From: Streptomyces luteolus
Lineage (GTDB): Bacteria > Actinomycetota > Actinomycetes > Streptomycetales > Streptomycetaceae
Assembly (NCBI RefSeq): GCF_029968015.1
Contig: NZ_JASCIS010000022.1
Span: 1 to 64,000, forward strand
Length of the DNA stretch: 64,000 nucleotides
Reading direction: 5' to 3'
Both the position numbers and the translations under genes were made by a program. Within the stretch, counting starts at the first letter, position 1. Each line of letters begins with the position of its first letter. The notes under the pieces are model-generated. The model was not told where the DNA came from. It saw only the letters and a list, made by a program, of their open reading frames with translations, and ran no database searches. Positions 34,001-41,496 of this stretch are shown here, piece after piece.

Positions 34001-34149
34001 ACCGCCTTGGTGAAGAGCAGCGCGCGGAACTCCGGCGCCTTGCCCGCGGCGGTGGCGGGCAGCGCGGTCAGCGCGAGCGCCAGGGTGGCGAGCAGGGTGA
34101 GCAGTGTTCTTCGTATGCGTTTCGGCAGTGCACGTGGGTGGCGACCCAT
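31021..34149 (-). CDS. Secreted ThuA / PQQ-type sugar dehydrogenase / PKD / CBM6-like multidomain protein
   Basis: A 1042-residue secreted protein. A signal peptide (RRTLLTLLATLALALTALPA) is followed by a ThuA-type glutamine-amidotransferase-like domain (about 40-275; FRALLFTKAVGYVHDSIPAG, VVALHNTLDMG, ADHPISWC). Next is a six-bladed soluble glucose/sorbosone dehydrogenase propeller (about 280-700; LVGLELDPKFQDNHWIYLYY, EPGHTGGAVEFG, IYAMGFRNPFRF). A PKD domain (WDFDGDGTFD, HTYTTKGDFT), a second Ig-like segment and a C-terminal carbohydrate-binding module (about 900-1042) complete it. It probably oxidises a glycoside outside the cell. It is the last gene of the ABC-transporter operon, 71 bp after the isomerase, with GAGAGGA before ATG 34149. 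Confidence 0.88.
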   Translation of the reverse strand: MGRHPRALPKRIRRTLLTLLATLALALTALPATAAGKAPEFRALLFTKAVGYVHDSIPAGIQMFQEEAEDNNFEVVQTDDATVFADDKLKDFDVIVMLQNSGMVWDTDAQREAMQNYVRSGKGVVALHNTLDMGVEEEFPWWDETINAGAHMPAHSPGVLKGTAKVADRVHPSTKGLPERWERPEEWYNFDKNPRGDVHVLVTADETTYDPGGSAMGADHPISWCRTTEGGKVWATAMGHDKASYNEAYFREHVIGGVKWAAGKAKGDCGGTVWNGYEKITLDDNTADPMELDVAADGKVFYAQRNGEVKIFDPKSHQTTSAGQLDVYTGGEDGLVGLELDPKFQDNHWIYLYYAPAGAKDDINRLSRFTVKDGKLDKASEKQLIDVPAYRDRTFPEPGHTGGAVEFGPDRTLYLSTGDDVPPNLDPNWQGYAPLDWREGKEMLDAARTAGNTNDLRGKILRIKPKDKGGYSIPKGNLFAKGTDKTRPEIYAMGFRNPFRFTVDPKTGYVHVSDYGPDRGAPTTDRGPEGLVEYNVIKEPGNYGWPFCHGNNQAYAPYNPDTQEVGAKFDCDKPTNPSPNNTGLKDLPQLVQPEIWYGYGESKEFPEMGSGGSAPMSGPVYHYDAKNPSKTKFPAYFEGASFFYEWARNSVKEIRFDQDEKLLKINDFMDSVKFTKPMDMTFGPDGSLYVLEWGSEFGGGNNDSGLYRIDYAQGQRSPLAKAKASATNGPTPLKVDFSSEGTSDPDGDALTLAWDFDGDGTFDSTEANPSHTYTTKGDFTAQLKVTDSTGKTGFANIPITAGNTAPTVKVETPLDGKLITFGDKIPYKVTVTDPEDGTVDCSKVTVNPALGHDDHEHPTTDIPGCEGTVDTGDLGGHPEGADLTYVLNAKYTDQGAEGTSALTGYGRSVLQPRHKQAEYRDDQSGTRIVSQEGAENGKRIGDISDGDWIAFDPMSLEGVDQVSYKLSSPYGVGAIELRSGAPDGKLLATTPVPNTGGWDTYQETPAVPVEALPGGGHKLYLVFTSPQDNAFDVDAARFHSGT

Positions 34150-34220
34150 GGACCGTTCCTCTCTCGTCGTACGGGTGAGGTGGTGCCGGATGGTGGTGCG
34201 TGCCGGAGATCGGGGGCCTG

Positions 34221-35093
34221 TCAGAGCGCCGTGAGCGTGCGGCGCAGGAAACCCAGGCCTTCGGTGGCGAGGGCGTCCTGGGTGGTGGCGAGGGGGCGCC
34301 ATACGGATGCGGCGACCGCGATGGCGTCGTTGTGCGCGGTGAACGACTCGATGCAGAGTGGGAGCCCGGGTGCCGCGTCGGCGAGGGCGCGCAGGAAGCC
34401 CGGCCAGTCGAGGTGGTCGGCGCCGGGTGCGCCCCGGTCGTTGGCGCACACCTGGACGTGCGCGATGCGCTCGCCGGCGGTGTGCACGGCGGCGGACAAG
34501 GAGTGCTCCTCGATGTTCTGGTGGTACGTGTCGAGGGCGAGGCCGATGCCGTCGGCGGGCAGTCCGTCGAGGGCGTCGAGGGTCTGGGCGACGGTGTTGA
34601 CGAAGCTGGTCTCGTACCGGTTGAGGGGTTCGACGGCGAGGCGGACTCCGGCACGCCGGGCGTACTCGACGACGGGCGCGAGGTGCTCGCGCCACTCGGC
34701 GTACGCGGCCGACCGTTCCCGGGTGTCCATGCGCCAGGTCCGGCCGACGGCCGCGTAGAGGGGCCCGGCGACGACGGGCGCGCCGATCGCGTGCGCGTGG
34801 TCGACGCAGCGGCGCAGGTAGTCCTGGGTGGTGCGGGCCGTGTCCGGTGTGGTGCGGACGAGGTCGCGGCCGGGTGTCATGACGCCGATGACGGCGGCCG
34901 GGGAGAGGCCGGTCGCGTCGAGGAGCTTGGCGCAGCTCGCCGGGTCCCAGTCGTCCGGCTGTTCCAGGGGCAGTTCGACGCAGTCGAAGCCCCAGCCGGC
35001 GAGGCGCGGCAGGGTCTCGGCGAGGGCGTCCGTGGTGACGGGCGAGTGCCAGATCCACGGGTTGGCGCCCAACTGCCGTGCGGGGGCGGTCAC
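34221..35093 (-). CDS. Sugar phosphate isomerase/epimerase-like TIM-barrel protein
   Basis: A 290-residue AP-endonuclease-2-fold TIM barrel. Conserved elements are GANPWIWHSP at the start, RLAVEPLNRYETSFVNT (metal-binding Glu), GLALDTYHQNIEE (Asp and His), IAHVQVCANDRGAPGADHLD and LCIESFTAH (Glu). This resembles D-psicose/tagatose 3-epimerases and the hydroxypyruvate/2-keto-myo-inositol enzymes. The GTG at 35093 overlaps the TGA of the binding-protein gene (GTGA), so it is translationally coupled to sugar import and probably acts on the imported (keto-)sugar. Confidence 0.88.
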   Translation of the reverse strand: MTAPARQLGANPWIWHSPVTTDALAETLPRLAGWGFDCVELPLEQPDDWDPASCAKLLDATGLSPAAVIGVMTPGRDLVRTTPDTARTTQDYLRRCVDHAHAIGAPVVAGPLYAAVGRTWRMDTRERSAAYAEWREHLAPVVEYARRAGVRLAVEPLNRYETSFVNTVAQTLDALDGLPADGIGLALDTYHQNIEEHSLSAAVHTAGERIAHVQVCANDRGAPGADHLDWPGFLRALADAAPGLPLCIESFTAHNDAIAVAASVWRPLATTQDALATEGLGFLRRTLTAL

Positions 35094-36295
35094 TTCTTGC
35101 CTCCCCAGTCCTCGGGGAAGCCGGGCAGCTTCTCGCAGCCGCACATCGCGTAGTGCAGCGGCGGCATGCCGTCCTTCAGATACGTGTCGAGGTTGTCCTG
35201 CGTGACGGTCGGCTGCGGCAGCTTCCACTCCTCGGGAACCTGCTCGCCGTCGAGGACGCGCAGGGCTGCGATGACCGGGGTGCGCCACTGGAAGGTGGGG
35301 TAGGTGGGGGCGATCGCGGTGAGGTCCTTGTCCTTCCAGGCCTGAAGGAAGTCCTGCTGGTCCTCGCCGGTGATCGGGGGTACGTCGACGCCCGCGTCCT
35401 CGAAGGCCTCCACGGCGGCGACGGCGGTGGCGCCCGAGTCCATCCAGACGCCGTCGATCTGCCCGTGCCGGGAGATGGCGTCGGCGACGACGGACTTGGT
35501 CTTGGCGGTGTCGCCCTCGGTGAACTTGACGTCCACGACGTCGAGTTCGCTCTTGTCGAAGGCGACCTTGGCGGCGGACCAGCGGTTCTCCAGGACGTCC
35601 ACACCGGGCGAGATGCGCAGGGCGAGGATCTTGCCCTGGGGCTTGACCTTGTCGACGAGGAAGTCGGCGGCGACCGCTCCGTAGCCGTACCCGCCGATGG
35701 GGTTGATGAAGGTGACGGCGCAGTCGGTCTCCACGCCCCGGTCGAAGACGATCACGGGGAGTTTGCCGCAGGCCTCCTTCACGGCGGGGGTGAGGGTGGC
35801 GGTGGTGTTGGGCGAGACGATCAGCGCGTCGCAGCCCTTTCCGGTGAGCTCCTGGATGTCGGAGATCTGCTTGTCGTCCTTGCCCTGGGCGTCGAGGACG
35901 GTGAACTCGCTGATCTCGTCGTGGAGTTCGACCTCGGCCTTCATGGTCTTCAGGCCGACCTGGCGCCATGGGTTGAACACCCCGGCGTTGGAGAAGCAGA
36001 GGTGGACGCCGCCGGAGCCCTTCTTCGCGTACTGCGACGTGTCCTTCATCCTCGGTTCGAGCATCTGCTCCCAGGGCTTGCCCTCGGGGCCTTCCGGGGT
36101 GACCTTCGCGAGCTTCAACTGCCGTTCGTATTCGGCCTGTTGGAAGAACTCTGACTGTTTTCCGTCGGCTTCCGAGCCACTGCTCTGGGATGCGGCGGCG
36201 GGCGCGTCGGGCGGGACGTCGCTGGTGCAGGAGGCGAGGAGGGCGGCGGCGAGGGCCGCGGCCGAGCCGATCAGCAGGGGGCGGGGGCGGCTCAT
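35090..36295 (-). CDS. Sugar ABC transporter substrate-binding lipoprotein
   Basis: A 401-residue lipoprotein with a lipobox (ALLASC at about residue 23) and a periplasmic-binding-protein type 1 fold. Visible PBP1 elements are LCFSNAGVFNPWRQVGLKTM, DIQELTGKGCDALIVSPNTT, LPVIVFDRGVETDCAVTFIN and ISRHGQIDGVWMDSGATAVA. It delivers the ligand to the two permeases. Extra cysteines occur, including a CGC near the C-terminus (HYAMCGCEKL), unusual for RbsB-like proteins. ATG at 36295 overlaps the previous stop (ATGA). Confidence 0.9.
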   Translation of the reverse strand: MSRPRPLLIGSAAALAAALLASCTSDVPPDAPAAASQSSGSEADGKQSEFFQQAEYERQLKLAKVTPEGPEGKPWEQMLEPRMKDTSQYAKKGSGGVHLCFSNAGVFNPWRQVGLKTMKAEVELHDEISEFTVLDAQGKDDKQISDIQELTGKGCDALIVSPNTTATLTPAVKEACGKLPVIVFDRGVETDCAVTFINPIGGYGYGAVAADFLVDKVKPQGKILALRISPGVDVLENRWSAAKVAFDKSELDVVDVKFTEGDTAKTKSVVADAISRHGQIDGVWMDSGATAVAAVEAFEDAGVDVPPITGEDQQDFLQAWKDKDLTAIAPTYPTFQWRTPVIAALRVLDGEQVPEEWKLPQPTVTQDNLDTYLKDGMPPLHYAMCGCEKLPGFPEDWGGKK

Positions 36296-37323
36296 GGCGT
36301 ACTTCCTTCCGAGGAATGCGTACGGGGGCTGCGCGCCGCGGACTGCGTACGGCGGCGGCGCAGGCGGGCGAAGTCCGCGGCCCCGATGCCTACGGCGGCG
36401 ATGACGATGACGCCCTGGACGGTGGATTCGAGGGCGCCGGAGACGCCCTGGAGGTTGAGCAGCGTGAACAGGGCCTGGAGCGAGAACGCCCCGGCCATCG
36501 CGGCGAGCACCGAACCGCGCCCGCCGCCGAGCGCCACCCCGCCGAGCACGACGGCGGTGATCGCCTCGAACTCCATGCCGCGCCCGGCCTGCGCGGACAC
36601 CCCGGAGAAGCCGCCGACCAGGACGGCGGCGAGCGCGGCGGCCACTCCGGACAGGACGAAGGCGAGGACGCGGACGCGGTGCACCCGTACGCCGGACAGG
36701 GCAGCGGTGCGTTCGCTGTCGCCGGTGGCGATGAGAGTGCGCCCGAAGTCGCGGCGCATCAGCCACACCGCGAGCACGGCGGCCGCGGCGCAGGCGAGCA
36801 CGGCCCACGGCAGCCACCCGAAGGCGGTGCCGCGGCCCAGGGCGCGGAACTCCTCGGGGAGCACACCCTGCGGGGAGCCGCCGGTCCAGTAGAAGACGGC
36901 GCCTTCGAGGATCAGCATCATGCCGAGCGTGGTGATGAACGAGGGCACGCGCAGGCCGGTGCTGATCAGCCCGTTGACGAGGCCGACGACCGCTCCGGCG
37001 AGCAGCAGCGCGAGCGTCATGAGCAGCCAGTGCGCGCCGGGGTACGAGCCGTACAGCTCGGCCGCCACGACCACCCCGGCGGTGACGATCGCGCCGACGG
37101 ACAGGTCGAACTCGCCGCTGACGATGACCAGATACTGGCCGGCCGCGAGCAGCACGAGGGGTGCCGCGCGCTTCACGAACGCGAGGAAGCGGTCGGGGTC
37201 GTAGAAGCCGGGGTCGGTCAGGGCGAGCGCGGCGAGGAGGACGACGAGCAGCACGTAGACGGGCGTGCCGGGGCCGAAGGTGACCCCAACTCGCTTGCCG
37301 TGTACGGGAGTTGCCACCGTCAT
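36292..37323 (-). CDS. Sugar ABC transporter permease (RbsC-type), second
   Basis: A 343-residue integral membrane protein of the ribose/xylose permease family (BPD_transp_2). It has about 8-10 helices with conserved GQYLVIVSGEFDLSVGAIVT, LVNGLISTGLRVPSFITTLG, RTLIATGDSERTAALSGV and AVVLGGVALGGGRGSVLAAM. The pore is presumably a heterodimer with the permease encoded just upstream. ATG at 37323 overlaps the preceding stop by ATGA. Confidence 0.9.
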   Translation of the reverse strand: MTVATPVHGKRVGVTFGPGTPVYVLLVVLLAALALTDPGFYDPDRFLAFVKRAAPLVLLAAGQYLVIVSGEFDLSVGAIVTAGVVVAAELYGSYPGAHWLLMTLALLLAGAVVGLVNGLISTGLRVPSFITTLGMMLILEGAVFYWTGGSPQGVLPEEFRALGRGTAFGWLPWAVLACAAAAVLAVWLMRRDFGRTLIATGDSERTAALSGVRVHRVRVLAFVLSGVAAALAAVLVGGFSGVSAQAGRGMEFEAITAVVLGGVALGGGRGSVLAAMAGAFSLQALFTLLNLQGVSGALESTVQGVIVIAAVGIGAADFARLRRRRTQSAARSPRTHSSEGSTP

Positions 37324-38318
37324 GCGGACCTCCTCGCGCCGCGCCGCGCGTACAGGGCGACGGCGGCGATGATGACGACGCCGCGTACGACGTTCTTGAA
37401 GAACGGGTCGACGGACAGCTGGTTGAAGACGCTGTCCAGGACGGCGAGGACGAGGACGCCGCCGAGGGTGCCGGCCACTCCCCCGCGCCCGCCCGCGAGG
37501 ACGGTGCCGCCGAGGACGACGGCGGCGATGGACTCCAGGTCGTACCGCGCCTCGGTGCCCGCCCAGGGTGCTCCGGCGCCGAGCCGGGCGGCGAGGAACA
37601 GGGCGGCGGCGCCCACGCACAGGGAGCACAGGACGTGCGCGGCGATCACGGTGCGGCGGGTGCGGACGCCGGAGAGGCGGGCGGCGTGCTCGTCGCCGCC
37701 GGTGGCGTACATGTGGTGGCCGAGGCGGGTGCGCCGGGTGATCAGCCACAGCGCCAGGGCGACGGCGGCGAGCAGGAACAGGGAGACGGGCAGCGGGCCG
37801 ATGCGGTCGTAGCCGAGCCGCTGGAAGGAGGCGGGCACCTTGCCCGCCGGGCCCGTGTAGTGGTGCTCGATCCAGCCGCGCAGGATGAACGCGGTGCCGA
37901 GGGTCGCGATGAACGCGTTGACCTTGAGCCCGGTGACGACGAGCCCGTTGGCGAGCCCCACGGCCGCCGACAGGGCGAGCACCGCGAGCACGGCCGTGAC
38001 AACGCTGCCGCTCTGCATGGTCTCGGCGGCGACGAGCGTGCCGAGCCCGATGAGGTACGCGACGGACAGGTCGAGGGAGCCGGTGAGGATCACGGCGCTC
38101 TGGCCGACGGCGACCAGGCCGAGGGCGACGCTGTTCTGCAGGATGCCGGTGATGTTGGCCTGGGTGAGGAACGTACCGCCGTCGAGCGTGACGACGAGCC
38201 AGCCGAGCAGGGTGACGGCGAGGGCGGCGAGCCAGACGCCGACGACGGGGTCGGTGAGCCGGGACGCCTTCCGCGGCGGGGACTTCACCGGCGCGGGGGC
38301 GAGTGCGGTGCCGGTCAT
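37320..38318 (-). CDS. Sugar ABC transporter permease (RbsC-type), first
   Basis: A 332-residue paralogue of the next gene. Shared landmarks are GQSAVILTGSLDLSVAYLIG, LANGLVVTGLKVNAFIATLG, HHMYATGGDEHAARLSGVRT and AVVLGGTVLAGGRGGVAGTL. Two different permeases in one operon is typical of the xylose/L-arabinose-like subfamily in actinobacteria. It overlaps both neighbours by 4 nt. Confidence 0.9.
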   Translation of the reverse strand: MTGTALAPAPVKSPPRKASRLTDPVVGVWLAALAVTLLGWLVVTLDGGTFLTQANITGILQNSVALGLVAVGQSAVILTGSLDLSVAYLIGLGTLVAAETMQSGSVVTAVLAVLALSAAVGLANGLVVTGLKVNAFIATLGTAFILRGWIEHHYTGPAGKVPASFQRLGYDRIGPLPVSLFLLAAVALALWLITRRTRLGHHMYATGGDEHAARLSGVRTRRTVIAAHVLCSLCVGAAALFLAARLGAGAPWAGTEARYDLESIAAVVLGGTVLAGGRGGVAGTLGGVLVLAVLDSVFNQLSVDPFFKNVVRGVVIIAAVALYARRGARRSA

Positions 38319-39841
38319 GCGGCTCCCTCCGCGGCCGACGGCGCTGGTCTCTCCGCGGCCGAGGTGGCGAGCCGCATGATGTCCTCCTCGCTCGCGCCCG
38401 CGGGCAGTTCACCGGCGATCCGGCCCTCGGCCATGACGAGGACGCGGTCGCTCATGCCGATCAGCTCGGGCAGTTCCGAGGTGATGAGCAGCACGGCGAG
38501 CCCGTCGCGGGCGAGTTCGCGGATCAGCGTGTGGATGGCGGCCTTGGCGCCGACGTCGACGCCACGGGTGGGTTCGTCGACGATCAGCACCTGCGGGTGG
38601 GCGGCGAGCCACTTGGCGATGACGACCTTCTGCTGGTTGCCGCCGGACAGATACTGCGTCTGCTGGTCCTCGCCGCGCGCCTGGAGCCTGACGCGGTCGA
38701 GGAGCCCGGCCAGGGAGCGTCCTGCGGGCGGGCGTCCTCGGGCGGGTACGGCGCGGGTGACGAGCAAGGCGTTGTCGCGTACGGACTGGCGCAGGGCGAG
38801 CCCTTCGGTCTTGCGGTCCTCGGTGACGAGGGCGAGGCCCGCGCGGATGGCCTGGCGCGGGCTGCCAGGACGCAGCTCCCGGTCGCCGACGGTCATCCGG
38901 CCGTGGGTGAAGGGCGCGGCGCCGAACAGGGCGCGGGCCAGGGAGGTACGGCCCGAGCCCTGGAGGCCCGCCACTCCGGTGATCTCGCCCGCGCGCAGGC
39001 GCAGGTCGATGGCGTGCAGCCGGTCGTTGCCCGCGCCGGTGACGGTGAGCCGGAGCGCGCCGAGCTCCTCGGGGCGGGCGCGCGGCGGGTAGTAGGCGCT
39101 GAGCTCGCGGCCGACCATGGCGCGGACGACCCGGTCGGTGTCGGTGTCGGCGGTGCGGGTGGTGGTCACGCGGCGGCCGTCCTTCAACACCGTGACGCGG
39201 TCGGCGAGTTCGAAGACCTCGCGGAGCCGGTGCGAGATGTAGAGGACGCCGAGCCCGCGGGCGGCGAGGCGGCGGACGAGGTCGTGCAGGAGTCCGGCCT
39301 CGTGGTCGGCGAGCGGGGCGGTCGGCTCGTCCATGACGAGGACACGTACGTCGGAGGCGCCTCCCAGGGACTTGACGATCTCCACGGTCTGCTGGCGGGC
39401 CACGGACAGATCACGGACGTACGTGTCCGGGGTGAGGCCCTCCGCCGCGCCGATGCCGAGTTCGGTCAGGAGGCGCGCGGTCTGCTCGCGCATCGCGCGC
39501 CGGTCGACGAGGCCGCGGCGGGTGGGTTCGCGGCCGAGGAAGACGTTCTCGGCGACCGTGCGGTGCGGCAGGAGCGCGAACTCCTGGTGGATGATGCCGA
39601 TCCCGGCGGCCTGGGCCTGGGCGGGATGGCCGAACCGGTGGGCGGTGCCGTCGAGCCGGACGGTGCCCTCGTCCGGGACGTGCTCCCCGGCGAGGACCTT
39701 CATCAACGTCGATTTGCCGGCGCCGTTCTCGCCGACCAGGGCGTGCACCTCACCCGCCTCCAGGTCGAGGTCCACGCCGTGCAGCACCCGTACTCCGAGA
39801 AAGCTCTTGGACACACCCTGCATCGTCAGCATCGCCGGCAT
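38315..39841 (-). CDS. Sugar ABC transporter ATP-binding protein with two nucleotide-binding domains
   Basis: A 508-residue RbsA/XylG-type ATPase. The first domain has Walker A GENGAGKST, a signature-like DLSVARQQTVEIVKSL and Walker B VLVMDEPTAPL. The second has a degenerate Walker A LQGSGRTSLA, signature YLSGGNQQKVVIAKWL and Walker B VLIVDEPTRGVDV. This pattern is normal for CUT2 sugar importers. ATG at 39841 has AAGGAGA upstream; it is the first gene of the operon, divergent from the ROK repressor. Confidence 0.92.
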   Translation of the reverse strand: MPAMLTMQGVSKSFLGVRVLHGVDLDLEAGEVHALVGENGAGKSTLMKVLAGEHVPDEGTVRLDGTAHRFGHPAQAQAAGIGIIHQEFALLPHRTVAENVFLGREPTRRGLVDRRAMREQTARLLTELGIGAAEGLTPDTYVRDLSVARQQTVEIVKSLGGASDVRVLVMDEPTAPLADHEAGLLHDLVRRLAARGLGVLYISHRLREVFELADRVTVLKDGRRVTTTRTADTDTDRVVRAMVGRELSAYYPPRARPEELGALRLTVTGAGNDRLHAIDLRLRAGEITGVAGLQGSGRTSLARALFGAAPFTHGRMTVGDRELRPGSPRQAIRAGLALVTEDRKTEGLALRQSVRDNALLVTRAVPARGRPPAGRSLAGLLDRVRLQARGEDQQTQYLSGGNQQKVVIAKWLAAHPQVLIVDEPTRGVDVGAKAAIHTLIRELARDGLAVLLITSELPELIGMSDRVLVMAEGRIAGELPAGASEEDIMRLATSAAERPAPSAAEGAA

Positions 39842-39905
39842 TCGTACGGCTCTCCTTCGACAGCGGGCGCGGAAGCGCACCGCGGAGCAATGTCCTGGCC
39901 CGCGT

Positions 39906-39917
39906 TTGACCTGTCAA
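39906..39917. promoter_or_regulatory. TTGAC-CT-GTCAA palindrome in the operon/ROK divergent spacer
   Basis: A perfect 5-bp inverted repeat in the 180-bp spacer between the ATPase gene and the ROK gene, in its relatively AT-rich part; another TTGACGGGT lies at 39948. It is the best candidate for the ROK operator or a -35 element. Confidence 0.5.
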
Positions 39918-40021
39918 GGGTTCAAGCGCCGTTCTTCACAACGAAATTGACGGGTACTTAGGTCGATTGCCGAACGCTGCGTGCCTTGTGAGCGGTTGAA
40001 GTCGTCCCTAGGCTGGCGGAC

Positions 40022-41257
40022 ATGTCCTCAGCCCCGGAGTACGCCTCGGCGCCGTCCCCGGCCGCCCCTCCCGTCCCGTCCCCGGTGTCCGCCGCGTACT
40101 CCCCGGGCGAGGTGCTCTCGCTGGTCAGCTCGGGGGCGGCGGCGACCCGCGCCGACATAGCCCGGCTCACAGGGCTGGCCCGCTCGACGGTCTCGCAGCG
40201 CGTGGACGCCCTGGTCGCGCACGGCTTCCTCGACGAGGACAACGCCGACGGCGGCTCCACCGGCGGGCGCCCGCCCCGCCGCCTGCGCCTGCGTACGCGC
40301 GAGCACGCGGTCGCGGGCGTCGACCTGGGGGCCTCGCACTGCCGGGTGGCGCTGCTCGACATCGGCGGCGCGATGCTGGCCCTGCGCGAGGACCCGCTGT
40401 CCATCGCGGACGGCCCGCAGGCGGTGCTCGGCCATGTCGAGCGGACCCTGGACGGCCTGCTCGCGGAGGCGGGCCGCGAACGGCACGGGCTGCGGTCGAT
40501 CGGCGTCGGGGTGCCGGGGCCCGTCGAGTTCTCCACCGGCCGCCCGGTGGACCCGCCGATCATGCCGGGCTGGCACCGGTACCCGATCCCGGAGTTCTTC
40601 GCGTCCCGCTACGGCGCCCGCGCCCTCGTCGACAACGACGTGAACGTGATGGCCCTGGCCGAGCAGCGCCGCGCCTTCCGCGACACCCGCTATCTGCTCT
40701 ACCTGAAGGTCGGTACGGGCATCGGCTGCGGCATCGTCGCCGACGGCCGGCTGCACCGCGGGGCGCAGGGCAGCGCCGGGGACATCGGGCACATCCGCGT
40801 CGGCGAGCTGGACGACCCGTGCCGCTGCGGCAACTCGGGCTGCCTGGAGGCGGTGGCGGGCGGCGCGGCCCTTGCCCGGCGCCTCGCCGACCTCGGTCTG
40901 GACGCGTCCTCGGGCAGCGATGTCGTACGCCTGGTGCAGTCCGGGAACCGGGAGGCGGTGCGGATGGTGCGCGAGGCGGGGCGCGCGGTCGGCGAAGTCC
41001 TCGCCGGGCTCGTGAACTTCTTCAACCCCGACGCGGTGGTCCTCGGCGGCGCCCTGGCCGCGGTCCACGACCAACTCCTCGCGGGCGTACGGGAAGCGGT
41101 GTACCGGCGTTCGCACCCGCTGGCCACGCACGTCCTGCGGATCGAGCCGAGCCGTACGGGAGAGAACGCCGCGGCGGTCGGCGCGGGCATCCTCGCCATC
41201 GAGCACGCGCTCTCCCCCGAACAGGTGGACCGGGCCCTGGCGGGCGCCGCGCGCTGA
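40022..41257 (+). CDS. ROK-family transcriptional repressor
   Basis: A 411-residue regulator. An N-terminal winged helix (about 25-80: TRADIARLTGLARSTVSQRV) precedes a ROK sugar-kinase-like domain with VAGVDLGASHCRVALLDI, DNDVNVMALAEQ, KVGTGIGCGIVADG and the zinc motif CRCGNSGCLEA. It is expected to repress the divergent sugar operon and be released by a sugar or sugar phosphate. The N-terminus (first 25 residues) is Pro/Ala-rich. ATG at 40022. Confidence 0.9.
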   Translation: MSSAPEYASAPSPAAPPVPSPVSAAYSPGEVLSLVSSGAAATRADIARLTGLARSTVSQRVDALVAHGFLDEDNADGGSTGGRPPRRLRLRTREHAVAGVDLGASHCRVALLDIGGAMLALREDPLSIADGPQAVLGHVERTLDGLLAEAGRERHGLRSIGVGVPGPVEFSTGRPVDPPIMPGWHRYPIPEFFASRYGARALVDNDVNVMALAEQRRAFRDTRYLLYLKVGTGIGCGIVADGRLHRGAQGSAGDIGHIRVGELDDPCRCGNSGCLEAVAGGAALARRLADLGLDASSGSDVVRLVQSGNREAVRMVREAGRAVGEVLAGLVNFFNPDAVVLGGALAAVHDQLLAGVREAVYRRSHPLATHVLRIEPSRTGENAAAVGAGILAIEHALSPEQVDRALAGAAR

Positions 41258-41496
41258 ACCGACCCGGTGTGGTCGGCGGTCCGTGTCCGGCCTGCTCAGC
41301 GGGCGTTCAATGGTCCAGGCCACTGACGGGGCGCAGGCGGGCCGACGTGCGCGGAGGAAACCCGCCGGGAACCGTCCTGACATGGGAAATCCCGCTGCCG
41401 TAGGCATGATTGACGGATCGTCGGAGAGCCGGTACCACTGACACCCACGTTCGGCCCCGCACGCCCCATCGCGACCCATCGCCCCGGGAGGCAGCA

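Noticed and set aside
31099..34758. Very long plus-strand open frame (1219 codons)
   Set aside because: It is the antisense of the ThuA-PQQ and isomerase genes; third-position GC periodicity and domain evidence favour the minus strand.
35090..39841. Ribose operon (rbsABC)
   Set aside because: Two different permeases, an atypical binding protein and the isomerase/ThuA genes do not match a ribose operon, so no rbs symbols were assigned.
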